NCBI GenBank assembly: GCA_004794655.1
Contig: SMMW01000559.1
Location: 2,046,001 to 2,110,000, forward strand
Length of the DNA stretch: 64,000 nucleotides
Source: Marisa cornuarietis
Lineage: Eukaryota > Mollusca > Gastropoda > Architaenioglossa > Ampullariidae
Direction: 5' to 3'
The notes under the pieces were generated by a model that saw only the letters and a list, made by a program, of their open reading frames with translations, was not told the DNA's origin and did not search any database. Position 1 is the stretch's first letter; every line of letters begins with the position of its first letter. Positions 24,737-37,400 of this stretch are shown piece by piece. The translations under genes and the position numbers were made by a program.

Positions 24737-25477
24737 TCAGTTATCCCATGCTTTTTTCTTTGTGGTGTCATTTACTGAGGTGTCAACAGATAAGTCAGGT
24801 GGCTCTCTCACAGATAGACCAATACTCAGTTTAGGTCTAGGGCGTGAAGCAAGGGAGATGCTGGGCACCTGACTTACGAGAGGTGGCTTGTGTGAGGCCT
24901 CAGCCTCTTCATCTTTCCCCAATGTTTTGGGATGATTGCTGCTGACAGGTACAGTAGGCAGAGCACTCTTTTTCTGTACGGTACCATCTGTCTGTGGAAC
25001 TACTGTTGGCTTTGGTAAGTTGTTCTTTGTTCCTGAGTGTGAACTGGACTTGACATTATGGCCATCACTTAAAGAGCGAACAGGAAGTGAGGGCACACCA
25101 CAGTGACCATGCTGGTCACTGGCAGACCTTTGAAGTTCTTGGTGTACGTCGTTAGGCTCTTTGAGTGTAGAAGCATGAGGAGTAAGAGGGTTGAGTTGTG
25201 ATGTCGACACAAGTGTTGAAACCTTGTTACTGTTGGTGCTCACACTCAGGGCATGCTTGAAGTTGTTTCGAAAACGTATAAACTTGCTGCTGGGGTCTAT
25301 GGGAGGTTTCTGGGCAGAATTATTGGCATCGTTACTGTGGCCACTACCTGCACCTTTCCTTTTCACCTTTGTACCGCCATCTTTTTTGAATTTTTGTTTG
25401 TGTTGGTTGCACCAGCAATTCACTGCTGCCTGAACTTTGCCCACCTGCAGTTGTTCCTGTTTCTCAAGTGACTCCAC
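24737..25477 (-). CDS. PKD1 exon 37: last coding exon, long low-complexity tail
   Basis: Acceptor GAGTTGCAG, stop TGA at 24739-24737. Starts VESLEKQEQLQVGKVQAAVN, continuing the coiled coil, then about 220 residues of Ser/Pro/Lys/His-rich, probably disordered sequence, ending KKKAWDN. This tail is longer than the region after the coiled coil in vertebrates. Confidence 0.93.
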   Translation of the reverse strand: MESLEKQEQLQVGKVQAAVNCWCNQHKQKFKKDGGTKVKRKGAGSGHSNDANNSAQKPPIDPSSKFIRFRNNFKHALSVSTNSNKVSTLVSTSQLNPLTPHASTLKEPNDVHQELQRSASDQHGHCGVPSLPVRSLSDGHNVKSSSHSGTKNNLPKPTVVPQTDGTVQKKSALPTVPVSSNHPKTLGKDEEAEASHKPPLVSQVPSISLASRPRPKLSIGLSVREPPDLSVDTSVNDTTKKKAWDN

Positions 25478-28400
25478 CTGCAACTCACAGAAAACAAAAA
25501 AAGAAGAATCAGAAATCACGGTATACTGGTGGTCAGTGGGGGCCTTACACAAAGTGGTTAGACTGGGCACATCAGAAATAAAAAACACAATTATAAACAA
25601 ATCACTAAGGAAGCAATGGTAAAGTTTCTTTAACATGAAAGAGATCCAAGAACTTACAGCTTCAAAAAGAGTGAGAAATTTTTCCCATCGAGGCAAGAGA
25701 TTGTCTACGGCATCCATGCCACTTGCAGAAAGATCAGGGGTGCCACAGCTCAGTTCACGTGACATCTGGCTGACTGGTCGCCTTGAGGAAGCAGCTGAGC
25801 TGCTGCTTCTGCTTGGCAGGGACGGAAGTCCTTCAAACTTGACACGCCGGAATGCCTGTTGTTTAATAAATTCACATCAACATGGGCAGAAAAAGGTTAA
25901 TGATCAACGAGTGGTGCAAAAATGAATTACACTTGCAAGCAAATGGGTATGAATTAAGTATGTATGCTTGATTCCAAAGGTACAGCTGTCATAGGTACAG
26001 ACTTTCCTGTTTTCTACACATCTGAAAAATATCATGTAACATCTCTGTTCTTTGCATGCTAGCAGGCTTTCTTCTGGTTTTTACAAGAACCTTTTGTCTG
26101 AAAGGAAATAGTGGGGTTTATCTTACTGCTAGAACTTCTTTTACCAGAAACTTACTACAGGTAACTAGCAATTTAGGAGAGGGATGCATTCCAAAAAAAG
26201 GTAAAGACTGTCAAGGATCGCACATAATTTAAAAGTTTGCATAAAGTGAAAACTCTTCTTCTAATAATGGTCATTCTAACTTTTTTCAGCATGATTACTA
26301 ATAAGTTTTTGTCTTCATGGTGCCTGTTGAATCACCATTTTTATAGCAGGCAAGCACCTCCAACTTTTGTTCTGAAGATACAGCCTTTCAACGCTGCTTT
26401 GGGTCAAACTGCTTGCATCTTCTGCTGGATGTTTGTGTGATTTTTTGACAGTTTAATACAGGTACAGGGTAAAGTAACACTACAACAAGATTCATTGTCA
26501 TTGAGAGGACAAAAGCAGTCTGATATATTCAAGCAGATGCCCACCTTTGTTTTTGAAAGTACAATTTTTAGAACGACCTCAGAACTGATATACCAAAAAT
26601 TACTTGCGGTAACAAACACCTAATCCTACTACTCAGCAACAACAAGAATAAACTGATACACAGTAATCAAATAAAGATCAAGTTCAGTTATTTAAATTTG
26701 CTAATTTCAACATTTTTTTTCTTTTACAAAATGTAAAATATGTTATTTCAAAGTAGCATATCTAAACATATGAGTCAACTTTACTTTCTGCACTGGACAC
26801 TGCAGGTTGTCTGCATATGAAAGGATTTTGAGGTTTTCAACCCCTTAAAGAGATCAACAAAAAGAGTAAACATGCACTGAATGCAACTCACAGGTTTTGG
26901 CTTCGTAAATCCTGCCCACAGTTTGAACCGCCGAAGCATGAACTCGATCATCTCATAATCTTGAGGTTCGAGGGATGACTTGAAGTACATCTGGGAGCGG
27001 GTCATTTTGTAAGAATCCTGCAGTATTGCAATGGCAAGGGCTATGAAAAGACCGTAGACAAATGCGTAGAAAGAATAGAAGAAGAAGTGGCTGAACACAG
27101 GTCTATACTCCAAGCATGCACTGAAGTCTATGCTGCCCCGCATGATGCCAAACAGCGTCAACAGGGTGCTCTGGAAACTGCGGTAGCCCTGGACAATGCT
27201 CCCAAAGAACTGAAAGAAGATTTACCATAAAAAGAATCTCTAAACGTAAAGCAGTGGTTGTGTTTCATCTCCTGATAACTGAAAATGGTCAGATGTATGC
27301 TGTAAATGTTGCTCTGAAACTTTTCCACCACTTAATCACTCTCATTGTTGATATCATACTCTTTCATATTACTGTCACCATTGCTTTTCTGCATATCTAA
27401 CTGTAATCTTTGTGGGAAATAAGTAGGTCAGCGTTATAAAACGAAAATAAGAAAAATATCTTTCATTGCCTTTATTCTACCACTTGGTATACTGATTACT
27501 GTTTGGTACACTTTCATATTACCGGTACATTTTTATATTACCATTTGGTAAGCTAATTTTTGTTTGCTATACTACTTTTTACTGTTTGTTACACTTTCTG
27601 GTTACTGTTTGGTACACTGATTACTAATTGGTACATTCTGATATTGCTGCTTGGCACACTCTTTCATTACTGTTTGCTATCCTAATTACTGTTTGGTACA
27701 TTCTCATAATACTATTTGGTACACTCATTACTGCTTTCTTTCCAATATTCTGCTGTTCTTATTTTGTCACTTAAGCTTTATGATGTTCACATGTCATAAG
27801 TTTGTGTTATTGTTATAGTGACATCATCTCATTCATTAAATTGAATTGAATACCACACTAACCTTATGTGGCCTCTAGGCAAAAAAAGAAAGTATTCTCT
27901 AAAGGTCGGATGGAAGTAGGAAGCTAAGTGAGTAATAAGAAATCCTCTCCTATGAAACAACAATTAACTGTCATGTCCAAAAAATGTAAGAAAAAAGTGA
28001 AAAATAACACCTGAACAAATCTTGAAAATTTGGAAAACCCAAAGAACCCCCAGAATTCTTGAGGAGACATTACCAGATATCCAAACTGTGCGTAGATGAG
28101 AAAAAGCAATAGGAAGATGAAGCTGGCTGCAGCCAGCCTCCCGCTGGCAGTGCTGAGTGTCAGAACATGGACATGTAGTGGATGGATGAACCTCACCTGA
28201 GCTGCAAGCTTAGGGACAAATCAAATATAATGTACAAAATCATTATCCATTTAAAACATATTCTGCATTGGCCTGGTTAAACTGAGGAATGCTAAGTAAA
28301 ATATCTTAAGAAATTCCCAGAATCAAAAGACATATCTATGAATATTGCACAGCTCAACTTTCACTTCCATCCTGACTCCCAGATCCCCAGTCTAGTGATG

Positions 28401-31400
28401 CACAATGGTAAACCACATTCGGTGAAAAGTTGCAAGTCAGGTGTCTTGATAGAGGAGTGTGCATTCTATCTTGACACCTCTTCCTGCAAGTCCTGATTAG
28501 TGTCCCCAGGGTTCTCTAACATAGTACTTTTAGCAGCTTCTGGTCAAGGCCTGCCACTTTCACATCACTCACCTCACCATGCTCTTTATTGCCTGATGCC
28601 TGTAGGCCTATATAAGTATGTGAAAGAAATATATTTATCCATGCACAAATGTGATTTGAGATGGGCATTGTAATGTGACTGTGACTGTGATCCTTCTGAT
28701 TGTGATACTTCTGACCAGTCCATGTTTCTAAAGTAGTTTCTATGACTTCACAGTTACTCATGCATAGTTCAGCTGCTTAGTCAAGTGAAACAACCCAAAC
28801 AAAGCCAAATGAAAATGGGAACTAAAATGTGCATGCTTACATCATTCTGGTGTACTCTTACAAATTTCCTGTACTTAAATCAGTTTTTACCTGCTTGATC
28901 TTTGTGAGAATAATTGCAAAGAAATCACTTTTCCCCATCAAGGAAATATTTGTCAGAACCAATTGTTCAAATAAAAAAAGACTCCTGGAGTAAGCAAATA
29001 TCAAAATCAATTATTTAAATAAGAGTTCAGAATGCTCATAGAATCTTTTTCCAAATCTATTAACCGCCTTGGCATTAAACCCAGCATTAGTTGGCTTCAG
29101 AAGTTGATGTAAAAATGGCTAACTTGGGTAACTCCATAGGCACTGTTAGCCCTATGTACTGCTCAGGGTAATGGCCTGCTGCCATCCGATGGCAATGTCT
29201 TTTGCAAGTTTTATAATTCTAAGAAGGTTAATTAAATGTGCATGTGAACAGTACATGTGAAAATCTTATTAAAAATTAACAAAAATGTTAAAACAGGTGA
29301 GAAACATTGTAAGAATGAAAACATGCTGACACTTTGCAAACTCTTCAACTTCTTGTCCTTGATTCTGCTTTCACATACCCAAATATATGATTTAATTCAG
29401 AGTAAAATAAAAACTGCTTGCTCCAAGCATTTCGTACTTAAAAACAAGTTAATTTATTATCCAGTTGGGAGGCTCTGAAGCATTGTATCTGGTGCACTGG
29501 ACAACTGGAAACAAGATCGGATTCTGCATTATTTTCATCTGTCTAGGTTACAAAACCATAATCTGCACTTGTATGTGGTTTTAAAACTTTGTTATCTCCT
29601 GCTCTACTCTCCCTTCATCCAAGAAGACCCACACGCAATTCTGGTTACCTTGAGAAACAGCAAGAACAGAAGGAAGGCATGCACACAGCGCAACACTTCA
29701 TGCAGGTGAACAATTTGCTCAAAGTTGGTGAAAGACGATGGGTTGCTGAGAAAGCCTTGGAAGGTGTCTGTTGCTATGACAACACATGCCAGATACAGAC
29801 CAATGCTAGTTAGGCACATCAAGGAGCAAAGCAGTTCCAGCCAGTTACCAAGGCTACAAAAGTACTGCCAGCGCTGCTGAATCGCTGTGATGACGGAATA
29901 AGAGATGAGGTAGAGTCCAGCCAGCAGCAGAAGGACCTGATGAACAGAATATGTATATTATACTCATTTCTTACTAGCATGTGCACACTAGACTATTGAT
30001 GTGATCCCTCACCTCCTGATTTCCACCACCTTCACATCATTTTTTTTTAGGAAACATTAATGGAAGAGCAGACAACTTTAAAACAATTAATAAAATACTC
30101 CCAAAAATACATAAATAAAAATTTGAAGTACAATAAAACCTCATTAAGACCTTTGATACTGCAACTGCCTCTTAGATATGAGCCAAAAATGTTTCATGAA
30201 CATATTTCGCTATATAGCCATCATCTCCCTCACGACTATGATTGACGGTTTGTGCTCTATTACAACTTTTTGTGTGTGCAGAAGCCATGTGCTGAAAAAA
30301 CAATTTAAATGTATTTTAAAATAGACTGCTTCCACACAAACTGCTTGTTTATTGGGTTACTGGTCATTTCAACCCAAGACGCCACAATGACCATATCATC
30401 TCATGTAAGACTACACCAAAAATAGAATCTTGATTTTTAGCAAGTCTTAACAGGGAGGTTTTACTGTAGTTTTTGATGTGCTACTTAATGCTGTGTCTAT
30501 CCCATTGTTGAATACAGTTATAGTTATATTCTTTCACCTTTGACTGGATGTGTTATACAAACTTCAGTTCACTGCAAATCAAACTTACATGTGAGGTGAG
30601 TGACATCAGAATAGCCAGAGGATCAAGTGACTATTTTTTTATATTTGCTTTATCAACATGATGCTCTACTCAAAGGTCATATGAAAGAGTCAGTCAGACA
30701 ATCTGTACTTTATGCAGAAATCCAACCTAAAAGACAAAATTTACCTGACAGATATAGAGAGGATCAAATCTTTTCCAGCAGAAAATCATGAGTCGATGAG
30801 TGGTGATGGAGTGGCTGGCTAGTACCCCACCTACAATTATATATTTAGATAGCTGTTACACAACACTTTCAACTACAGCAAGCGCATGAAGTGGTTAACT
30901 GAAAAGCTGCTCCAAAGAACAGTTTATGAATAATTAAAGATATATTTAGCATAAGATTTGGTATTCTCATACAAGGAATCACACAGGCACAGCCTGAACA
31001 AATCAGTTATATTGTGGTCAGATTGTAGTCATTATGTAGTCACATTCTAGTCATTCTGTAGTAACTCTTTCCCCCTGTAGGACCACCACCTTGCCATGGT
31101 CAGGGGGATTACGTGTCTTGATGACCCATAGAACTATACCGACACAGGAGCATTAGTTCCTGGCAGGGTCACCTATGTCGGACAGATCAAGGGGTACAGA
31201 TCAGAGTCAGAGTGGTCCACCGGTCCTCCAGGTTACAGGGGGTTGGGCAATGGACTAACAATTCATTCCTATAAAAATATACAGTTATGGAAATTGAAAC
31301 TAGACACAGTTTGTTTGTTTGTTTGTTTTTGTTTAACGCCGTGCCAGCAACTAGGGCTATATAACGGCAAAACTAGAGACAGCCTATCAAACAGTGACAG

Positions 31401-34400
31401 TGGAGAGGCAGACCAGGTTACTGGAGTTATGATGGCTGGGGACCAAAGCCACAAGGATGTTCCCAACCTGACAGCCTACCTGGTCTCACCTGAAAAACTC
31501 ATTAGTATGGGTTGCTTTGTTGGAACGTGAGAATACTGAACCAAAAAGGAAAGTTTGCACAGGCCCTCCAAGAAATGCATCAATACCAACTTGATCTTGG
31601 AATTACAGATGCACAGTGGGCAGGGCAAGGAAAGAGAATTCTTGCAATGGTGACACTATTTTGTGGTCTGGAAGGAACGACAACTAGCACAAAGAAAAGG
31701 TTGCAACGATTATTCCAAAACAACACAAGCACACCCTATTAGAATGGAAGCCAATCAACGAACTCCTGCTGTATATCCGGCACAACTCTGGATTCATCAA
31801 GCTTTCCATCCTGACCTGTTATGCATCCACAGATGATGCAGAGGAAGAGGACAAAGAAGATTTCTACAACTGCTTACAGGCAGCAATGGAAAACATTCCT
31901 ACCCATGATGTAATAATAGTACATGGAGGTTTCAATGCAGCAAGAAGGAAGAAAGAGAAAGAACCATGGGAAACGAAGGTCTAGGGTATATAACTGACAA
32001 CAGCAGCAGGTTTATGTGATTTTTGTGAATACAAATGACCTTGTAATTGGAGGAACAATTTCTCAACATAAGAAGATTCACAAAGTGACTTGGAAGTCAC
32101 CTAATGGCAGGACATTGAGACAGACCACATTATCATTAATGGCAAATGGAGGCACACCTCAAGATGTCAAACAAGGGGGCAGACAAAGGTAGTGACCATA
32201 ACTTGCTCATTGGCAAACTTGCTCTAAAGCTCAGAAAAGTGTGGTTTACAAGATCACAAAAAAGGCCAACAGGAAGTAGAAGTGGTAGTCAAGACCTACC
32301 TTCAAAAATGCAAGATGGGAACATCACCACTGAAGAAAGTAGAGAGATGGAAGGAGCACTGAGCAGCTGCTCAACCGACCAAGCCCTCCAGCACTAGCCA
32401 ATATCCTAGAAAGTGAAGAAGACCTGGACATAAACCTGGGCTCCATCACCATGATTGAAGTAAAGGAAGCCATCCAACAACAAGAAAAGGCAAAGTGCCA
32501 GGGCATGATGGGATTTGCTCCAAAATGTTAAAGTTGGAAGTAGAAGAAATACCAAAGCTACTTTGCAAGATCTTCCAGAAAATATGTGATATTGAAGAAA
32601 CACCAGATGAATGGAAGAACAGGCATAATCTTCAAATTGCCTAAGAAAGGTGACTTAGAAGACTGCAACAACTGGCAAAGTAAAACCCTGTTATCACAAA
32701 CAAGCAAAATCTTCAGTGGAATCATTTTGAAGAGTTTCATCAGTGTTCTTGATGACATCATCACACAAGAACAAGCAGGCTTTAGAAAAGTAAGGTCACC
32801 CATGTAATGTTTTGGGTGAAGAGTGCACTTATAAATGGATTCGAGTGTGAGTGTACATCTACATGTAGCTACGCTCGCGGCACTCTTCTTCCTTTTTCAA
32901 ACAAAAAGAGCCGGCCAACGATTCCAACATTTAATGTTCCAAAATAAAAGTAGAAATGAGATGTTAAAAAGAAAGGAAGAACAGTCTAGAACTAGTATAA
33001 CTGACTAACTCAGAAAGTTAGGGTACTCTTTTCCCAGGCAAATGTCACCTGTCACTTTGTCATTTCATTGGTCAGGTATATCCAAGGTAGGTGGACAGCT
33101 CGCATACAGGTTACACTTGGGTTGCTGACCGGCAAACTGTATCTAAGACGAGTGTAAGTTTGCACAGAAAAGTTTATCCAAATTCAAGAATCACAATATG
33201 AAGATTCCCACGGAACACAAGATCCCGGTGGAGTGAAGTGGACAACTGTGGACTCTCCATCATCCAGTTCTTGCTGGAAGGATGTCAGCTGAATATTGAA
33301 CAACATTGGTAGAGACCCCTGTGCCCGTTATGAAACATCTGGTGGTGGTGTGCAGGTCAGCAAACAAGACAAGTGTAAGAATCATGAATCACAATATAAG
33401 ATCCCCACGGAACACAAGAGTATATCCTGGCCTGAAGATTAGCCTTGCTGGAGAAGTCTCTGGCGGATTGTAATCAACAAATTCCGTCTCTGTGTCATAC
33501 AGTTCTTGAGGGAAGGATGTGAGCTGTATCTGGCGCTCTGACATCTCTCTCTACCGAAGGATTATTACAAAAACGTCTGCTGGTTGTGTGCAGGTCAGAC
33601 TACACTGATAGATTGCCGCTGAATGCCCCAGGAAACGTTATGCCCACTAACTTAATTCTCCGTCCACAGGTCTTGACCAATCACATGCTAAGCAGCTGGG
33701 TCACCCAGTTGATTGCCTAGCGACACCTGCTATAGCTACGTGGGATCCACGCTGATCAAATACATTAATTTACTTAGCGCTGAAATCAGCATGGATTCTC
33801 ACCTGATTTAGAGACTGTGTCGGGTACAGCTACACCACACCATGTCGACTTACTCCAAAAATTAATCTTTTTGTAACTCCGAAGTCTTGCATTTTTTATT
33901 GCGTCATGGTGTAATGTAATAAGCAAGTCTGCATCACACGGTCACGAGGCTACTCAAGAACATGCCGCTGTTCCTCCCACTTAATAAAATAAATAATAAT
34001 AATGATGATATAATAGTAAATGAGTTTGAGCAGCGAAACATTACAATCCAGTTCTTCACCTTAAGACAGATTATAGAACAAGGCACAGAGTGGAACAACA
34101 CTCTCTGTGCTGTGTTCAAAGACTTTGAGAAAGCATTTGACAGCATACACCATGAGTTATTATGGAAACATTACCACTGGTGTCAAACAGGGAAGCATTC
34201 TCTCATCGTTCCTATTTATACTGGCCATGGACTGGCTTATGAAACAGACCAAAAAAGACAAATCTGTAGACAAAACAAAAGAAATGAGACAGAATGTCAA
34301 GTCAGTAGAACCCATCACAATTAAAAACAACGAAGTAGAGAAAGTCCAAGAATTTACATACCTTGGCAGTCTAGTAATAACAGATGGAGATACAGAACAG

Positions 34401-37400
34401 GATGAGAATAACAGACACATCAAAGCAAATCAAGCCTTTGCCATGCTAAAAGAAATCCGGAAGTCAAAAGCTTTAAGGAGGAATACAAAATTAAGAATCT
34501 TCAGAAGCAATGTCCTTTCAGTCAGAGATGGCAACTGCCCAAGGCCCCATGCCTGAGGGGTGCCCCATGATAGGAGATTCTTATGGTATGGTATATAGCC
34601 TACACTTGCAGCTCTCAGCCCTTGGGGGCTCTGCATATGACATTCACCCTGGGCCTGGCGGGTCCTTGCGTACTGCTAAGGCTGTTACTGGTTTCAGTCT
34701 TACTCTATGGAAGTGAGTGATGAAAGATATCAGCAACAATCAGCTAGAGACCTTTCAAACCAAATGTCTGGGCAAAATCTTCAAAATATTCTGGCCTAGC
34801 ACAATTACTAATGAAAAAATCCTTGCCAGCTGCATAAATATCACAACCATAATCTAAAAACGAAGATGGAAATGGGTAGGGCATGTGTGCAGAATGAAAC
34901 CAGAGGCACCACCCAAAATAGCCTTTCATTGGACAGCTGATGACAAGAGGAAGCATAGTCGGCCAAAAGAAACATGGCAAAGGTCAGTAGAGAGAGAACT
35001 AAAGGACCAGAAACTGTCCTGGAACAGCATGGCTAGACTTTCTGCTGACATAAAAAAATGGAGGTTTCTAGTGAATGCCTTATATACAACCTCAGGTACG
35101 AAGAGGACTAAGTAGCCATTCTTTGGTTACTGACATATTGGAATCACATTATGGTTCTAACATGGTAATACTATAGTAGAAATATGGTCAAACTGTGGTC
35201 ACATCATGTCTGGATGGGTTATAATGTGGTCATATTGTAGTCACAGCGTAATTACAGTGTGGTCATACCAGAGATAGGGAACTCCAACAGCAAAGTTACG
35301 CAGGATGTCAGGTCACTTGCCGGGCTGTATGCTGTCCATTCAATGAACAAAGCTCGTGATCTACACACATGCACACACATATAGATTAAAGCATATAAAC
35401 TGTGCAGCAGTTTGGTAGTATTAAAGTTACAGGAGAACAGATTCAAAAACTAAATTAGATACAAGCTGTCTCTACTGGGTCATGTAAACATCCCATCATC
35501 TGAGTCTAGTCTGTTTAGCTGATTTTGTTGCTTTTAATTTATTGGCTGGTTGCCAAACAAGAGCAAACAGTCTTTGTCCACATTAGGTATGAAAACTTGG
35601 GCCACCTCTGCTTGTTATTAACCAAACAGTTTGGTGCTATCCAAAGTAGTCAACAAGATGATAGTGACTTGCCTGCGATCCAGCCAACGGGAGTTTCTAA
35701 GACTCTGAAGCATATTCAGTGTCTGGTTGAATGTTGTACCCAACTCCTGCACATAGCCACCTCCAGGGTACAAGAGGTCATGGCCAAATTTTGGCCACCT
35801 GTGGCAGTTGGTAACACAAACACTATTAAATTATTATGCTTCATAAATGTAGCAGCTCTATGAAGAATCAAGGGCTAGAATCACAAAACACAACATCAAC
35901 AATACCATAACACATCCATAACTGCTCCACCAGACAGACCCTCATACAACTGTGAATCAGATTCGTATATGATCCCCATTCATTTGCATACAAACAATTG
36001 AAATAAATTTCTTTCTAATGAAAATTGTGATGGTCTTGATATTTAAAATGTAAATACTTTTGATGAATTATTACAGGTAACAATAATTATTGCATGGCTA
36101 CTGACATAAAAAAAATAGTTAATAAAAGAAGTAGGTCAAGTATGTTAGGTAGCTACAAGGTTAACAGATGCAAATAGCTCACGTTCTCAACTGGTCAGCA
36201 GAAGAGTGAATCCATGATGCATTGCCTATTGAGTCCCAGCTGATGGCATATGAAGCCATGTCTTCTGAGAATGTCAGTTGCCCAACACACTTTTGACTAG
36301 CATTTCTGAGGCAGCCAACTGTTTAAATAAATCAAGAGATTACTAAGAAAACATATCAGTGCAAAGAAGTGTTTTGACATTCTGCAGGCTATACTATGAA
36401 AAATAAAATGAGATACACATATACCAGCAACAGTGGAGAACTGATTACCGATTGATACTGGATTATGAGGAGAAATTTGATGTTATCAATAAGTTTGTTT
36501 TCCTAGGAGAAGACAAGAGTTTAACTCTTCTGGGTACAAATCTGTGATATTGTTTAATCAATTATAGAGACAACTCCATGTATAAATGCACTGAAGAACA
36601 GCGATATTTCTCTGCTAAAAATCCGAAACTCCTGCAGAACGGGAGAAAAGTTCATAGAAAGTGCAAACGTTAAATTAGTAAAAACTGAATAAAAGAGGGC
36701 ATAAAATTGTGGGATTATCACAAAAAAAGATTTTTGCAAAAATAAAACCCCCTACAATCAGATGGAGATAAATACATTTCCTTCTAATAATTTAGCCATC
36801 GTTTCAATTTACCTAACGTGCTCCTTATCTGGCGCAGACGGGCAGGCCCTAGAAGGATTGGGTTCTCTTCATTCATGGCCACTTCTTGTCTGTGTAGCAC
36901 TGGTGTTAACACTTGGCATGCCCAGTCCCAAAACATGTCAGTCCTGGTGTACAGATTTTATACAGCATTGATAAGTAGGTCATCTAGGGAAGAAAGCAAT
37001 CTCTCACCAAATTAAAACAAAACCTTTCTTTTCACATTCTTGCTCAGTTATGCACACATCCACAAATGTTCATTATGCGTCTGCTCATTAGTCCTACACA
37101 TTGTGCATACAGCCATATGTGCACACATATAACTGCTTCAGAGCAACCAATGTCATGTTTCACGGCTTTCATTCTCTTCAATTCATCATTTAACAAAAGT
37201 TTAATATTTCACAGCATAAACCACACTACAGCAGTTCCTGAAATTCAGTTCTAAAACACAGGATCCTGCTGAATTCCAAGTTTTAGTAAAAACAAGTATA
37301 CATCACAGAACACACTGTGAGCTCCTCACGTTTTGACTTCATAAAGGTTTTCAGCTACATCACTAGGATGCACAATGGTGTTTCGAATGTGGTTGCCATG

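Larger units (their letters stand above)
31070..35115 (+). mobile_element. broken RTE-like LINE, antisense in a PKD1 intron
   Basis: Pieces of one non-LTR retrotransposon ORF in order. First is a leader (31080-31260), then endonuclease-like sequence (CWNVRILNQKGKFAQALQEM at about 31515, then LVIGGTISQHKKIHKVTWKS in pieces to 32140). RT fragments follow (GIIFKLPKKGDLEDCNNW; QEQAGFRKVRS; FFTLRQIIEQ; FEKAFDSIHHELLW), then TGVKQGSILSSFLF and the C-terminus KRRWKWVGHVCRMKPEAPPK to WRFLVNAL. Frames shift repeatedly, the catalytic YADD segment is missing, and two insertions split it (32803-34045 and 34524-34691). It is long dead. Transcribed with PKD1 it would be antisense RNA. Confidence 0.85.

Noticed and set aside
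25191..25925. Several + strand frames opposite PKD1 exons 36-37
   Set aside because: Shadows of the coding - strand.
35525..35863. 112-codon + strand frame
   Set aside because: Mostly the complement of PKD1 exon 30, which explains its openness.
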